From Curtobacterium sp. VKM Ac-1376 (GTDB lineage Bacteria; Actinomycetota; Actinomycetes; Actinomycetales; Microbacteriaceae), in NCBI RefSeq assembly GCF_015351025.1, contig NZ_JADKRV010000012.1:1-35772 (forward strand): DNA of 35,772 nt, in the 5' to 3' direction. The translations under genes and the position numbers were made by a program. The notes below the pieces were generated by a model. It did not search any database and was not told the DNA's origin. It worked only from the letters and a program-made list of their open reading frames with translations. Of this stretch, positions 24,359 to 34,387 are shown piece after piece. Position 1 is the first letter of the stretch. Each line of letters starts with the position of its first letter.

Positions 24359-25501
24359 TCAGTGGTGCTCGTACAGGACGGGCTCCGGCAGACCGTGCGC
24401 CGCACGGATGCTGCGCGAGATGCCCTCGATCGCCACGAGGGCGTCCACCACGAGCTCCGGCGTGACCGGGAACGGCATGTTGTGGATGGTCTCGCCCTCG
24501 ACCGTCGCGGCCTCGGCCACGGCACGGAGCACCTCGCGGTCGTCGACGGTGAGCCCGATCTCCGTGAGGGTGTTCGGCAGCCCGACCTTCGTGGTGAAGA
24601 CGACGAAGTCCTCGATCTCCTCGGCGGGTGCACCCTCGAGCACGAGCTGCGCGATCGTGCCGATGTTGACCTTCTGCCCGTGCGCGAGCCCGTGCGCCTG
24701 CGGGGCCGCGGTCAGCCCGTTGTGGATGGCGTGCGCGGCGGCGAGACCGCCGGACTCGAAGCCGAGGCCGGACAGCAGCGTGTTCGCCTCGACGACCTTC
24801 TCGAGCGCCGGGGTGACGACCTTCGCCTTGACGGCCTCGATGGCCTGCAGGGCGTTCTCGTGCAGGAGCCGCCAGGACAGCTGGGCGAGCGCGACGCCGG
24901 TCTCCGTCTGCAGTCCGCCGGCCATCGTGTCGGCGTTCGCGCGCTTGGCTGCCCGGGCCTCGACCCAGGTGGCGAGGGCGTCACCGATACCGGCGATCAG
25001 GAACTGCACCGGAGCACCCGCGACGAGCTTCGTGTCGATGAGGACGAGGTCCGGGTTGTGCGGGAAGAAGCGGTACTCGATGAACTCGCCCTCGGCGGAG
25101 TAGATGACGGCGAGTGCCGAGGTCGGAGCGTCCGTCGACGCAGCGGTCGGCACGCTGGCCCAGCGGATGCCGGCGAGGTGCCCGGCCGCCTTCGCGGCGT
25201 CGATCGCGGACCCGCCGCCGAGCCCGACGATGACGTCGGCGTCCTTCGCGCGGATCTGCTCGACGAGCTCGTCGACCGCCTCGGGCGTGGCGAAGCGGCC
25301 GAAGCCGACGCGCTCGACCGACAGGTCGGCAGACCGGAAGCTCTCCGTGACGGCGGCCTCGACGATGCCCCACACCACGTCGTCGGCGACGATCAGGGGG
25401 CGCTTGCCGATCGGGGCGATGAACTCGCCGACGCGGGTGATCGCGTCCTTGCCCTGGACGTAGCGGGCAGGACTCATCACGGTGCTGATGGGAGTGGCCA
25501 T
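24359..25501 (-). CDS. Iron-containing/glycerol dehydrogenase-like alcohol dehydrogenase
   Basis: 380 residues. NAD-binding loop GLGGGSAIDAAKAAGH, then the threonine/metal region. Metal ligands: Asp in AGIGDALATW, His in GGLAAAHAIHNGLT and His in HGLAHGQKVNIG. The pattern is that of GldA-type glycerol dehydrogenases, which oxidise glycerol to dihydroxyacetone; glycerol-1-phosphate dehydrogenases are related. The start has GGAAGGAA upstream. It shares a divergent promoter region with the zinc peptidase gene. Confidence 0.9.
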   Translation of the reverse strand: MATPISTVMSPARYVQGKDAITRVGEFIAPIGKRPLIVADDVVWGIVEAAVTESFRSADLSVERVGFGRFATPEAVDELVEQIRAKDADVIVGLGGGSAIDAAKAAGHLAGIRWASVPTAASTDAPTSALAVIYSAEGEFIEYRFFPHNPDLVLIDTKLVAGAPVQFLIAGIGDALATWVEARAAKRANADTMAGGLQTETGVALAQLSWRLLHENALQAIEAVKAKVVTPALEKVVEANTLLSGLGFESGGLAAAHAIHNGLTAAPQAHGLAHGQKVNIGTIAQLVLEGAPAEEIEDFVVFTTKVGLPNTLTEIGLTVDDREVLRAVAEAATVEGETIHNMPFPVTPELVVDALVAIEGISRSIRAAHGLPEPVLYEHH

Positions 25502-25577
25502 TGTGCGGTTCCTTCCGATTGTGCGACAGGTGTCGGGGGTGCCGACGTCTCCGACGGTACGCGGGGCCGCTGGTCGG

Positions 25578-25583
25578 TACGTT
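25578..25583 (+). promoter_or_regulatory. Putative -10 element (TACGTT) of the zinc peptidase gene
   Basis: TACGTT ends 7 nt before the ATG at 25591, and no good Shine-Dalgarno sequence precedes it; leaderless arrangement. Confidence 0.45.
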
Positions 25584-25590
25584 CGGGGGC

Positions 25591-26484
25591 ATGACCTTCA
25601 ACGACGACTCGCAGCTCAAGGGCGGCAGGGTGAAGCGGCGCGGCCGTGCCACCGCGATCGGTGGCGGCGCCGTGGGCATCGGGGCCATCGTGGTGTTCCT
25701 GATCGCACAGTTCACCGGTGTGGATCTCAGCGGTGTCGTCGGCGGCGGCAACGGCCTGACGACGATCCAGCAGGAGGGCGAGTCGCCCGACGCCGCCCCC
25801 GAGTGCCGGACCGGGCGGGACGCCAACCTGCGTGTCGAGTGCCGGATGGAGGGCGCGGCCGAATCGCTCGACGCCTACTGGACGTCCGAGGCGCGGTCGC
25901 TCGGCATCTCGTACACGTCACCGGAGTTCTTCCTGTTCCAGGACTCCACCGACACCTCGTGCGGACAGGCCTCGGCCGCGACGGGGCCGTTCTACTGCCC
26001 GCCCGACCGCGCGATCTACCTGGACACCGCCTTCTACGACGACCTGCAGTCGCAGTACGGCTCGTCCGGCGGTCCGCTGGCGCAGATGTACGTCGTCGCG
26101 CACGAGTGGGGCCACCACGTGCAGCAGCTGCAGGGCGCGTTCGCGGACACCGACCGGTCGGGCACCGGCGCCTCGTCGGGCAGCGTCCGCGTCGAGCTCC
26201 AGGCCGACTGCTACGCCGGGGCCTGGGTCGGCGACGCGGCCACCACCGAGGACGCGAACGGCGAGACCTTCTTCGAGCCGATCACCCGCGCCCAGATCAC
26301 CGATGCACTGTCGGCCGCGAGTGCCGTGGGCGACGACAGCATCCAGGAGCGCGCGACCGGCCGGGTCGATCCGGACTCGTTCACGCACGGGTCGAGCGAG
26401 CAGCGGCAGCGCTGGTTCCTGCGCGGCTACCAGCAGGGCGCGACGAGCTGCGACACCCTCAGCATCCCCGGGTCGGCCCTGTAG
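25591..26484 (+). CDS. Neutral zinc metallopeptidase (YpfJ-type), membrane-anchored
   Basis: 297 residues. A basic cytoplasmic N-terminus and one transmembrane segment (about 22-42, AIGGGAVGIGAIVVFLIAQF) are followed by an extracytoplasmic peptidase domain. The zinc motif HEWGHH is in YVVAHEWGHHVQQLQG, followed by a conserved VELQADCYAGAW. Four or more cysteines may form disulfides, consistent with export. Target unknown. It is followed by a shared bidirectional terminator. Confidence 0.93.
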   Translation: MTFNDDSQLKGGRVKRRGRATAIGGGAVGIGAIVVFLIAQFTGVDLSGVVGGGNGLTTIQQEGESPDAAPECRTGRDANLRVECRMEGAAESLDAYWTSEARSLGISYTSPEFFLFQDSTDTSCGQASAATGPFYCPPDRAIYLDTAFYDDLQSQYGSSGGPLAQMYVVAHEWGHHVQQLQGAFADTDRSGTGASSGSVRVELQADCYAGAWVGDAATTEDANGETFFEPITRAQITDALSAASAVGDDSIQERATGRVDPDSFTHGSSEQRQRWFLRGYQQGATSCDTLSIPGSAL

Positions 26485-26494
26485 CCCTCCGGGA

Positions 26495-26542
26495 GACGGA
26501 CAGGAGGCCCGGTGCCAGCTGGCACCGGGCCTCCTGTCCGTC
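26495..26542. terminator. 48-bp perfect palindrome between convergent zinc peptidase and DsbA-like genes
   Basis: Fully self-complementary around CCAGCTGG, with arms beginning GACGGACAGGAGGCCCGG. It can end both convergent genes. It shares its arm with the hairpin at 1751 and with a half copy at 35706. Confidence 0.88.
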
Positions 26543-26548
26543 AGCGCG

Positions 26549-27487
26549 TCAGCGCTTGGTCGGCGTGGGCGACGGGGTCGCACTCCGGGTCGGGGTCGCG
26601 CTCGGGGTGGGTGTCGGGGTGGCCTCGGTCGCACCGGCGGCCGTCACCACGAAGGTGCGGAAGTCGTCGTTGGTGACCGGCGACGTCAACTCGTACTGCT
26701 GGCCGTTGACGAGCACCAGCGGCGTCCCCGGGAACTCCGTGAGTGACGAGCCGGGGATGTCGCCCTGGGACACCGACGTCGTCTGCTCGTCGACCCACTT
26801 GCTGTAGTCCTGGTCGGCGATGCAGCTCGTCACGGCGCGGCGCTCCGTCAGACCGTCCACCCCGGTCACGATCCGGGTGAGCTGCGTGTCCGTCAGGCCG
26901 GCGGTCCCCTGCTCCGGCTGCTTCGCGAAGAGTGCTTGGTTCACCGCGTAGAACTGCTCCGGCGAGTGCTCGGCGACGCAGGCTGCGGCGTTCGCGGCGC
27001 GCAGGGAGTACTTCGTGCCCTGGGAGCGGTTCGACAGGATCGCGACCGGGTGGATGTCGACGGTGGCTGCTCCCGAGTCGACGAGGTCCTCGATGTAGCC
27101 GCCGTTCGCCTGCTCGAACTCGCCGCAGGTCGGGCAGAGGTAGTCGACGTACAGGGTGATCCGGACGGTACCGGCCCCGTCGGTCGCACCGGCACCCGGC
27201 GAGGCGGAGCTCGAGGCCGACACGGGCTCCAGCCCCTGGCCGATCGTGATGCCGCCCTGCGACATGGTCGACGGGCCGGGGCCCGCGGGCTTCACGGAGT
27301 CGACGAGGACGAGCGTGACGATCGTCGCGGCGGCGAGGAGCACGACCCCGAGCCCGATCTGCAGACCGAGCCGGACACCGCGCTGGCGTCGCTTCTGCTG
27401 AGCCCGGGCACGCTGGGCTCGTTGACGGGCGGCTTCACGGCGTGCATTCCGCGCGGCGCGGGCGTCACCCTCGGGGCGGTTGGTCAT
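26549..27487 (-). CDS. DsbA-like thioredoxin-fold protein, membrane-anchored
   Basis: 312 residues. A very basic, Arg/Ala-rich N-terminus precedes one transmembrane segment (about 39-62) and a thioredoxin-fold domain (about 100-285). The redox motif is CPTC in DYLCPTCGEFEQANGG. TEFPGTPLVLVNGQ contains the cis-Pro loop. It probably forms or reduces disulfides in exported proteins. The C-terminus is a Thr/Pro/Ser-rich tail (TPTPTPSATPTRSATPSPTP), encoded by repeated GGGGTC/GGGTGTC units. The start at 27487 has AGGAGG upstream. Confidence 0.92.
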   Translation of the reverse strand: MTNRPEGDARAARNARREAARQRAQRARAQQKRRQRGVRLGLQIGLGVVLLAAATIVTLVLVDSVKPAGPGPSTMSQGGITIGQGLEPVSASSSASPGAGATDGAGTVRITLYVDYLCPTCGEFEQANGGYIEDLVDSGAATVDIHPVAILSNRSQGTKYSLRAANAAACVAEHSPEQFYAVNQALFAKQPEQGTAGLTDTQLTRIVTGVDGLTERRAVTSCIADQDYSKWVDEQTTSVSQGDIPGSSLTEFPGTPLVLVNGQQYELTSPVTNDDFRTFVVTAAGATEATPTPTPSATPTRSATPSPTPTKR

Positions 27488-27729
27488 CGTTGCGTCGTCC
27501 TCCTGATCGGTGTCCGCTCGGCGTTCCCCTGCTCGGCGGACGGACCCGGCGATTGTAGTGGGGCGCTCTGGGAAGCTGCCGACCAGGTGGGAAACACTGG
27601 CGCAGTCCGGGGAACTCGTGTTGTATGAACACCGACGGTCGACGACGACCGTCCGGGGCCCGTACGGGCTGACCGCTTCACTCGGATCGTCCGGCACGTA
27701 CCTGCCGGTGAAGGAAGGACCGAACGCTC
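27488..27729. other. Divergent intergenic region between DsbA-like and ABC ATPase genes
   Basis: About 240 nt hold the promoters of two divergent genes. A 7-bp inverted repeat GGTCGACGACGACC-like stretch is visible. GGAAGGACC precedes the ABC ATPase start. No coding frame of quality is present. Confidence 0.35.
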
Positions 27730-28830
<1,101 letters not shown>

Positions 28831-28842
28831 CCAGCGCACTCC

Positions 28843-28887
28843 CCGAGAGCCCGCGCCCGCCTCACAAGGGCGGTCGCGGGCTCTCGG
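28843..28887 (+). terminator. Terminator after the ABC ATPase gene
   Basis: Perfect 13-bp stem CCGAGAGCCCGCG/CGCGGGCTCTCGG with a 19-nt loop, 12 nt after the stop codon. Confidence 0.85.
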
Positions 28888-28913
28888 CTGTCCCGTACAC
28901 CAGAGGAACCACC

Positions 28914-30221
28914 GTGCCCGACTCGATGTCCATCACTGCCGCCACCGTCGACCCCGGTCTGCTCGACCTGCCGTGGGACCTGCCGCTCGCCGACTGGCCC
29001 GACGACGCCATCGTCGCGCTGCCGAAGGGCATCTCGCGGCACCTCGTGCGGTTCGTGCACCTGAGCGGGTACGTCGCTGCCGTCAAGGAGACCGGCGAAG
29101 AGGTCGCCCGGTCCGAGTACGACATGCTCCGCACGCTGCAGCGCATGGACGTGCCCTGCGTGGACCCGGTCGCGGTCATCACGAACCGGATGAGTGCCGA
29201 CGGGGAGCCGCTCCACCCCGTGCTCGTGACGCGCCACCTCCGGTTCTCTCTGCCCTACCGCGCGCTGTACTCACAGACGCTGCGCCCGGAGACCGCCACC
29301 CGCCTGGTCGACGCGCTCGCACTGCTGCTCGTCCGCCTGCACGTCATCGGCTTCTACTGGGGCGACGTCTCGCTCTCGAACACGCTGTTCCGCCGTGATG
29401 CCGGCGCGTTCGCCGCGTACCTGGTCGACGCCGAGACCGGCAAGCTCTACCCGGGCGGCCTGTCGAACGGACAGCGGGAGAACGACCTCGAGGTCGCCCG
29501 GGTGAACATCGCCGGCGAGCTGCTCGACCTCGAGGCCGGGGGCCGGCTCGACGAGAACGCCGACCCTGTGGACGTCTCCAACCGCATCGTCGCGCAGTAC
29601 CGGACACTCTGGAAGGAACTCACCGGCACCGAGCAGTTCGACGTCAAGGAGCGCTGGCGCATCAACGACCGTGTCGAACGGCTCAACGAGCTCGGCTTCG
29701 ACATCGAGGAGCTCTCGATCCACACGACCGAGGGCGGGTCGCAGGTGCGGATCCAGCCGAAGGTCGTCGACGCCGGGCACCACCAGCGACGCCTGCTGCG
29801 GCTGACCGGCCTGGACGCCGGCGAGAACCAGGCCCGGCGCCTGCTCAACGACCTCGACTCCTACCGCGCGCGGAACGGCCGTGACGAGCTCGACGAGGAG
29901 ATGGTGGCGCACGAGTGGGTGTCGCGGGTCTTCGAGCCGGTCGTCCGGTCGATCCCCCGCGATCTGCGCGGTCGACTCGAACCCGCCGAGGTGTTCCACG
30001 AACTGCTCGAGCACCGCTGGTTCATGTCCCAGCAGGAAGAGCGCTCGGTCTCCCTGCCCGAGGCCACGACGGCCTACATCAACGACGTGCTCCGTCACCG
30101 CCGTGACGAGCGCCTGCTCATCAACCCGCCGACCTCGTCGATCACCCTGCCGATCCCATTGGTGGACGACTCGGACGTCGACGAGTCCGACGACGTGGAC
30201 GACTGGCGCGCCACGGTCTGA
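28914..30221 (+). CDS. DUF4032 protein with kinase-like N-terminal half
   Basis: 435 residues. The first ~190 residues resemble the protein kinase-like LPS-kinase fold: VAAVKETGEEVARSEYDMLRTL (Lys/Glu of the N-lobe), WGDVSLSNTLF (catalytic Asp and Asn loop), and LVDAETG (metal-binding Asp). The C-terminal half (from about 200) is DUF4032. Substrate unknown; a small-molecule or lipid kinase is plausible. GTG start with AGAGGAA upstream. It follows the ABC ATPase but is separated by a terminator, so it probably has its own promoter. Confidence 0.85.
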   Translation: MPDSMSITAATVDPGLLDLPWDLPLADWPDDAIVALPKGISRHLVRFVHLSGYVAAVKETGEEVARSEYDMLRTLQRMDVPCVDPVAVITNRMSADGEPLHPVLVTRHLRFSLPYRALYSQTLRPETATRLVDALALLLVRLHVIGFYWGDVSLSNTLFRRDAGAFAAYLVDAETGKLYPGGLSNGQRENDLEVARVNIAGELLDLEAGGRLDENADPVDVSNRIVAQYRTLWKELTGTEQFDVKERWRINDRVERLNELGFDIEELSIHTTEGGSQVRIQPKVVDAGHHQRRLLRLTGLDAGENQARRLLNDLDSYRARNGRDELDEEMVAHEWVSRVFEPVVRSIPRDLRGRLEPAEVFHELLEHRWFMSQQEERSVSLPEATTAYINDVLRHRRDERLLINPPTSSITLPIPLVDDSDVDESDDVDDWRATV

Positions 30222-30264
30222 CGTGGCCGCCGACCGGTCGGACACCCTGCCGGGTAAACGTCGA

Positions 30265-30350
30265 CCGGTCACAAACGGTCACTGGCGGCGTCGCGCAGCG
30301 ACGACTCGTGACCACACGCCGGACACAGCCGACGTGTCCTGCCCGTTCGG
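30265..30350. repeat. REP-like repeat, copy 1
   Basis: The unit begins CCGGTCAC and ends CCCGTTCGG. Internal palindromes: GGTCAC...GTGACC, and CGTCGC-gca-GCGACG. The right part reads GCCGACGTGTCCTG. Copy 2 at 30488 has the same order. Confidence 0.7.
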
Positions 30351-30363
30351 GGGTCGAGAACGC

Positions 30364-30420
30364 GACCGTCTGGAGGCCCGGCGCGCGTCCCGGAGACCGG
30401 CGCCGTCCCTCCAGACCGTC
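30364..30420. repeat. Imperfect hairpin between the two REP-like copies
   Basis: GACCGTCTGGAGG and CCTCCAGACCGTC frame a stem with an inner GGCGC/GGCGCC. It carries the GGAGGCCCGG core shared with the terminator hairpins at 1751 and 26495. It may be the DUF4032 terminator. Confidence 0.55.
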
Positions 30421-30487
30421 ACGCCCACACCGCCTCTGGTGACGTCGAGCGTCGAGCGGTGACGACCACCCGCCGGACCGGCTCTGC

Positions 30488-30574
30488 CCGGTCACAGACC
30501 GTCGCCGGCGCCGTCGCGCAGCGACGACTCGTGACCACTCGGCGGACGCCACCCGACGTGTCCTGACCCTTCGG
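30488..30574. repeat. REP-like repeat, copy 2
   Basis: Same order and orientation as copy 1 (30265-30350), identical over CGTCGCGCAGCGACGACTCG, with substitutions elsewhere that leave the palindromes intact. Confidence 0.7.
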
Positions 30575-30593
30575 ACCAGCCCCGACTGGCCCC

Positions 30594-30644
30594 GTGAGCA
30601 GCGATGGTCGCCTCCCGCTCGGGGAGGCGACCATTCCTGCTCAC
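30594..30644 (-). terminator. rlmB terminator
   Basis: Long stem GTGAGCAG...CTGCTCAC enclosing ATGGTCGCCTCC/GGAGGCGACCAT with a short loop, 22 nt after the rlmB stop. Confidence 0.88.
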
Positions 30645-30665
30645 GAGGTGCGAGCGACGTGCGGG

Positions 30666-31676
30666 TCACGCGGAGCGACGACGCCGCGCGACCTCCCACA
30701 GGGTGACGCTCGCGGCGATGCCGGCGTTCAGCGACTCGGTGGCGCTCGAGATCGGGATCGACACGATGGCGTCGCAGGTCTCGGTGACCAGGCGCGACAG
30801 CCCCTTGCCCTCGGAGCCGACGACGATCACGATCGGGCGGTCGGCGAGCTCGAGGCCGTCGAGCTCGATGTCGCCGTCGCCGTCCAGACCGAGGACGAAC
30901 AGCCCCATCGACTTGAGCGACTTGAGCGTCTGGGTGAGGTTCGGGGCCATCGCGACGGGCGTGCGCGCCGCGGCACCGGCCGAGGTCTTCCACGCCGAGG
31001 CGGTGACGCCGACCGAGCGGCGCTGCGGCACCACGACACCGTGTCCACCGAAGGCCGCGGTCGAGCGGATGATCGCACCGAGGTTGCGGGGGTCGGTGAT
31101 GCCGTCCAGCGCGACGAGCAGCGGCACCTGGTCGCGCGAGAACGCCTGCTCGACGATGTCCTCGGCCACCGCGTACTGGTACGCCGGCACCTTGAGTGCG
31201 AGGCCCTGGTGCACACTGTCGTGCCCGGTGATGCGGTCGAGCTCGGGCCGCATCAGCTCGATGATCGGCAGACCACGGTGGTTGGCGAGCGCGAGGATCT
31301 CCTTGACGCGATCGTCGACCTCGATCCGCGACGCGATGTACAGCGTCGACGACGGGGTCTTCGTGCGGAGCGCCTCGAGCACGGAGTTGCGCCCCGTCAC
31401 GAGCTCCGAGTCGTCGGTCTTCCGCGCCGGCGGGCGACTCGTGCGGTTCTGGGGCGAGGACGAGGCACCGTGACGGCCCTTGGCCGCGTCGAAGCGCTCC
31501 TTCGCGGCCTTGCGCTTGCCGGCGGGGTGGTAGGGCCGGTCTTCGGCCTTCGGGGTCGGCTTGCGCCCCTCGAGCGCCTGCGCACCCTGGCCGCCGGAAC
31601 CGACCTGCTTGTTGCCCTTGCGACCGGAACGGACGGCGCCGGGCCGGCCCTTCTTGTTTCCCGAGACGTTCTTCAT
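30666..31676 (-). CDS. rlmB: 23S rRNA 2'-O-methyltransferase (SpoU/TrmH family, RlmB-like)
   Basis: 336 residues. A basic, probably disordered N-terminal extension of ~90 residues (Lys/Arg/Gly-rich), then the substrate-binding domain (TGRNSVLEALRTKTP), then the SPOUT catalytic domain with motif 1 DPRNLGAIIRSTAAFG, motif 2 VVGSEGKGLSRL and motif 3 IPISSATESLNAGIAASV. It methylates Gm2251 in 23S rRNA in E. coli. The start has AGGAG. It lies directly after cysS (28-nt gap), as in other actinobacteria. Confidence 0.93.
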   Translation of the reverse strand: MKNVSGNKKGRPGAVRSGRKGNKQVGSGGQGAQALEGRKPTPKAEDRPYHPAGKRKAAKERFDAAKGRHGASSSPQNRTSRPPARKTDDSELVTGRNSVLEALRTKTPSSTLYIASRIEVDDRVKEILALANHRGLPIIELMRPELDRITGHDSVHQGLALKVPAYQYAVAEDIVEQAFSRDQVPLLVALDGITDPRNLGAIIRSTAAFGGHGVVVPQRRSVGVTASAWKTSAGAAARTPVAMAPNLTQTLKSLKSMGLFVLGLDGDGDIELDGLELADRPIVIVVGSEGKGLSRLVTETCDAIVSIPISSATESLNAGIAASVTLWEVARRRRSA

Positions 31677-31704
31677 GCGTAGCTCCTGTTCGGCACTGCC
31701 GTGT

Positions 31705-33114
31705 TCAGGCGATGCTCCAGCGTGTTCCGGACGGCGTGTCCTCGATCGTGATGCCCGCGGCGGCGAGGTCGTCGCGCACGCGGTCGGCCGCGGTGAAGTC
31801 CCGTGCTGCCCTGGCGTCCGCGCGCTCCTGCACGAGGCGTTCGACGAGAGCGGCGAGTGGGCCTGCCGAGGTGTCCTGGCCGCCACCCGACCAGTGGGCG
31901 GCTCGCGGGTCGATGCCGAGCACCTCCACCATCGCAGCCACCTGATGGTACGCGGTCCCGAGCGTTTCCGCATCGTCGGCGTCCAGGGCGGCGTTCCCGG
32001 TCCGCACGGTCTCGTGCAGCACGGCGAGGGCCTGGGGCACAGAGAGGTCGTCGTCCATGGCGGCAGCGAAGGCCTCGGGCACGGCCGGGGCGTCGGCGAG
32101 GTGCACGCCCTCGAGCCGGGTCTCGGCGCGGTCGAGGAAGCCGGCGATGCGGTCGTACGCCGCCTCGGCCTCGGCCAGGGAGCCCTCGTGGTGGTCGATC
32201 GACGAGCGGTAGTGCGCGGCACCGAGGAAGTAACGGACGACGGCGGGCCGTGCCGCGGCGAGGAAGTCCGCGGCGAAGATCGAGTTGCCGAGGGACTTCG
32301 ACATCTTCTGCCCGTCGACCGTCACCAGCCCGTTGTGCAGCCAGTACGACGCGAACGGGTCACCGGCGGCCGTCGACTGCGCCAGCTCGTTCTCGTGGTG
32401 GGGGAACCGCAGGTCGAGGCCGCCGCCGTGGATGTCGAACGCGGGGCCGAGGTACCGGCGGGACATCGCCGAGCACTCGATGTGCCAGCCCGGACGGCCG
32501 GCGCCCCACGGGGAGTCCCAGTTGGCCGTCGACGGCTCGCCGGGCTTCGCACCCTTCCAGAGCGCGAAGTCGCGGGCGTCGCGCTTGCCCCGCGGGTCGG
32601 CGTCGGAGGCCTCGACCATGTCCTCACGCCGCTGGCGGGTGAGCGCGCCGTAGTCGGCCCAGCTCCCGGTGTCGAAGTAGACGTCACCGGACCCGTCGTC
32701 GGCGGCGTAGGCGTGCCCGCGGTCGATGAGCCGCTGGATGATCTCGTGCATCTGCGGCACGCTCGCGGTGGCCCGCGGCTCGTAGGTCGGGGGCAGGATG
32801 CCGAGGGCGTTGTACGCGGCCGTGAACTCGAGCTCGACGCGGTAGGCGCGGGCGAACCACTCCTCGTCGGTGCCGGCCGCCAGGTCGAGGACCTTGTCGT
32901 CGATGTCCGTCACGTTGCGCACCAGGGTCACCCGGTACCCGCGGTGGGTGAGCCACCGGCGCCAGATGTCGTAGACCAGCGCGGACCGGAGGTGCCCGAT
33001 GTGTGGCGACGACTGCACCGTCGGCCCACAGACGTAGACGCTCACGTGACCGTCGACCAGGGGGACGAGGTCGACGACGGCTGCGGCGCGGGAGTCGTAG
33101 AGGCGAACGGTCAC
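31705..33114 (-). CDS. cysS: Cysteinyl-tRNA synthetase
   Basis: 469 residues. Charges tRNA-Cys. Zinc/cysteine-binding Cys29 (VYVCGPTV), HIGH motif HIGH at 38-41, WHIECSAM, and KMSKS in [10 protein letters not shown]. Length and motifs are those of full CysRS. The start is GTG at 33114; TAGGGT lies 6 nt before it, so the mRNA may be leaderless. The order ispDF-cysS-rlmB is conserved in actinobacteria. Confidence 0.96.
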   Translation of the reverse strand: MTVRLYDSRAAAVVDLVPLVDGHVSVYVCGPTVQSSPHIGHLRSALVYDIWRRWLTHRGYRVTLVRNVTDIDDKVLDLAAGTDEEWFARAYRVELEFTAAYNALGILPPTYEPRATASVPQMHEIIQRLIDRGHAYAADDGSGDVYFDTGSWADYGALTRQRREDMVEASDADPRGKRDARDFALWKGAKPGEPSTANWDSPWGAGRPGWHIECSAMSRRYLGPAFDIHGGGLDLRFPHHENELAQSTAAGDPFASYWLHNGLVTVDGQKMSKSLGNSIFAADFLAAARPAVVRYFLGAAHYRSSIDHHEGSLAEAEAAYDRIAGFLDRAETRLEGVHLADAPAVPEAFAAAMDDDLSVPQALAVLHETVRTGNAALDADDAETLGTAYHQVAAMVEVLGIDPRAAHWSGGGQDTSAGPLAALVERLVQERADARAARDFTAADRVRDDLAAAGITIEDTPSGTRWSIA

Positions 33115-33120
33115 GCCCCA

Positions 33121-33126
33121 ACCCTA
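33121..33126 (-). promoter_or_regulatory. Putative -10 element (TAGGGT) of cysS
   Basis: TAGGGT ends 6 nt before the GTG start, with no Shine-Dalgarno sequence, between ispDF and cysS. Confidence 0.45.
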
Positions 33127-33146
33127 ATCGGCGCAGGGGCGCGGTT

Positions 33147-34343
33147 TCAGGAGGGACGCACGAGTGCGGTGGCGATCGCCGCGAGCCCCTCGCCACGACC
33201 GGTGAACCCGAGGCCGTCGGTCGTGGTGCCCGACACCGCCACGGGTGCGCCGACGACGACGGACAGGGCGTCCTGCATCGCGTTCCGACGGCTCCCGATC
33301 CGCGGCCGGTTGCCGATGACCTGCACGGTGACCGACACCGGCACGAGCCCGGCGTCGGCGAGCAGCGCGACGGCGCCGCGGACGAAGACGTCCCCCGTCG
33401 CGCCGGCGTACTGCGGGTCCGCGGTGCCGAAGCGTCCGCCGATGTCGCCGAGCCCACCGGCGGAGAGCAGGGCGTCGCACACGGCGTGCGCGACCGCGTC
33501 ACCGTCACTGTGGCCGGACAGGCCTGGCTCGCCCGGGAAGTCGAGCAGCCCGACGCGGCACGGCGACTCGGTGTCGAACGCGTGCACGTCCACGCCGAGC
33601 CCGAGCCGGACGGCCGCCGCAGCAGCAGCAGACGGTCCGGCACCCGCGACGACGCCGTCCGACCGTGCCCGCACGATCGACTCGGCCCGACCGAGGTCCC
33701 AGGGCGTCGTGATCTTGAAGGCGTCGGCGTCCCCCGCGACGAACCGCACGGTGCCCCCGACGGACTGGAACACCCCGGCGTCGTCCGTCTCGGACTGCGA
33801 CGACACCGCGTAGGCCCGCCGCAGCGCTGCGAGCGGGAAGCCCTGCGGCGTCTGCACCCCGACGAGTGCGGCGCGGTCGACGGTCTCGACGACGACGTCA
33901 CCGTCCACGCGCTTCACGGTGTCGATGACGGGGAGCGCGGGCACGAACCCGGCACCCCCGCCGGCGCCGACCGCGTCGAACACCCGCGAGAACTGTGCCG
34001 CGGGCGTCAGGCAGCGCGCCGCGTCGTGGACGAGCACCGCGGTGACGGAGTCCGGCAGGACGGCCAGGCCGGACTCGACCGAGGCGTGGCGATCCACGCC
34101 TCCGGCCACGACGGCCGTGTACGCGACCGCGGCACCGGCGACCGAGGCGACCACCTGCCGGCACTCGTCCAGGTGCGACGCCGGTGCGACCACGACGACC
34201 AGCGTCGGTGACGGCAGCGAGAACAGGGGTTCGAGCGCCCGCGCGAGCATCAGCGCACCGGCGACGGGCACGAACGCCTTCGCCGTGCCGACGCCGAGCC
34301 GGGTGCCGGCCCCCGCTGCAACGACGACGACCGCCCGGTCCAC
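33147..34343 (-). CDS. ispDF: Bifunctional IspD/IspF (isoprenoid MEP pathway)
   Basis: 398 residues, fusion of two MEP-pathway enzymes. IspD (about 1-230): nucleotidyl loop [11 protein letters not shown], with the later VLVHDAAR and [11 protein letters not shown]. IspF (about 235-398): GLGVDVHAF (zinc Asp/His), [42 protein letters not shown]. IspD makes CDP-methylerythritol and IspF makes the cyclodiphosphate. It starts with GTG at 34343; GAAGGG is directly adjacent, so initiation may be weak. It lies 44 nt after carD, a common pair. Confidence 0.94.
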   Translation of the reverse strand: MDRAVVVVAAGAGTRLGVGTAKAFVPVAGALMLARALEPLFSLPSPTLVVVVAPASHLDECRQVVASVAGAAVAYTAVVAGGVDRHASVESGLAVLPDSVTAVLVHDAARCLTPAAQFSRVFDAVGAGGGAGFVPALPVIDTVKRVDGDVVVETVDRAALVGVQTPQGFPLAALRRAYAVSSQSETDDAGVFQSVGGTVRFVAGDADAFKITTPWDLGRAESIVRARSDGVVAGAGPSAAAAAAVRLGLGVDVHAFDTESPCRVGLLDFPGEPGLSGHSDGDAVAHAVCDALLSAGGLGDIGGRFGTADPQYAGATGDVFVRGAVALLADAGLVPVSVTVQVIGNRPRIGSRRNAMQDALSVVVGAPVAVSGTTTDGLGFTGRGEGLAAIATALVRPS

Positions 34344-34387
34344 CCCTTCGGGGAACCGTGCGGTCGTCGTCGTTGTGTGCAGAGCGC

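Larger units (their letters stand above)
30222..30593. other. Gene-free 370-bp intergenic region, rich in palindromes
   Basis: No ORF with coding character. It holds two direct copies of an 85-87 bp palindromic unit (30265-30350 and 30488-30574) on either side of an imperfect hairpin (30364-30420). Confidence 0.6.
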
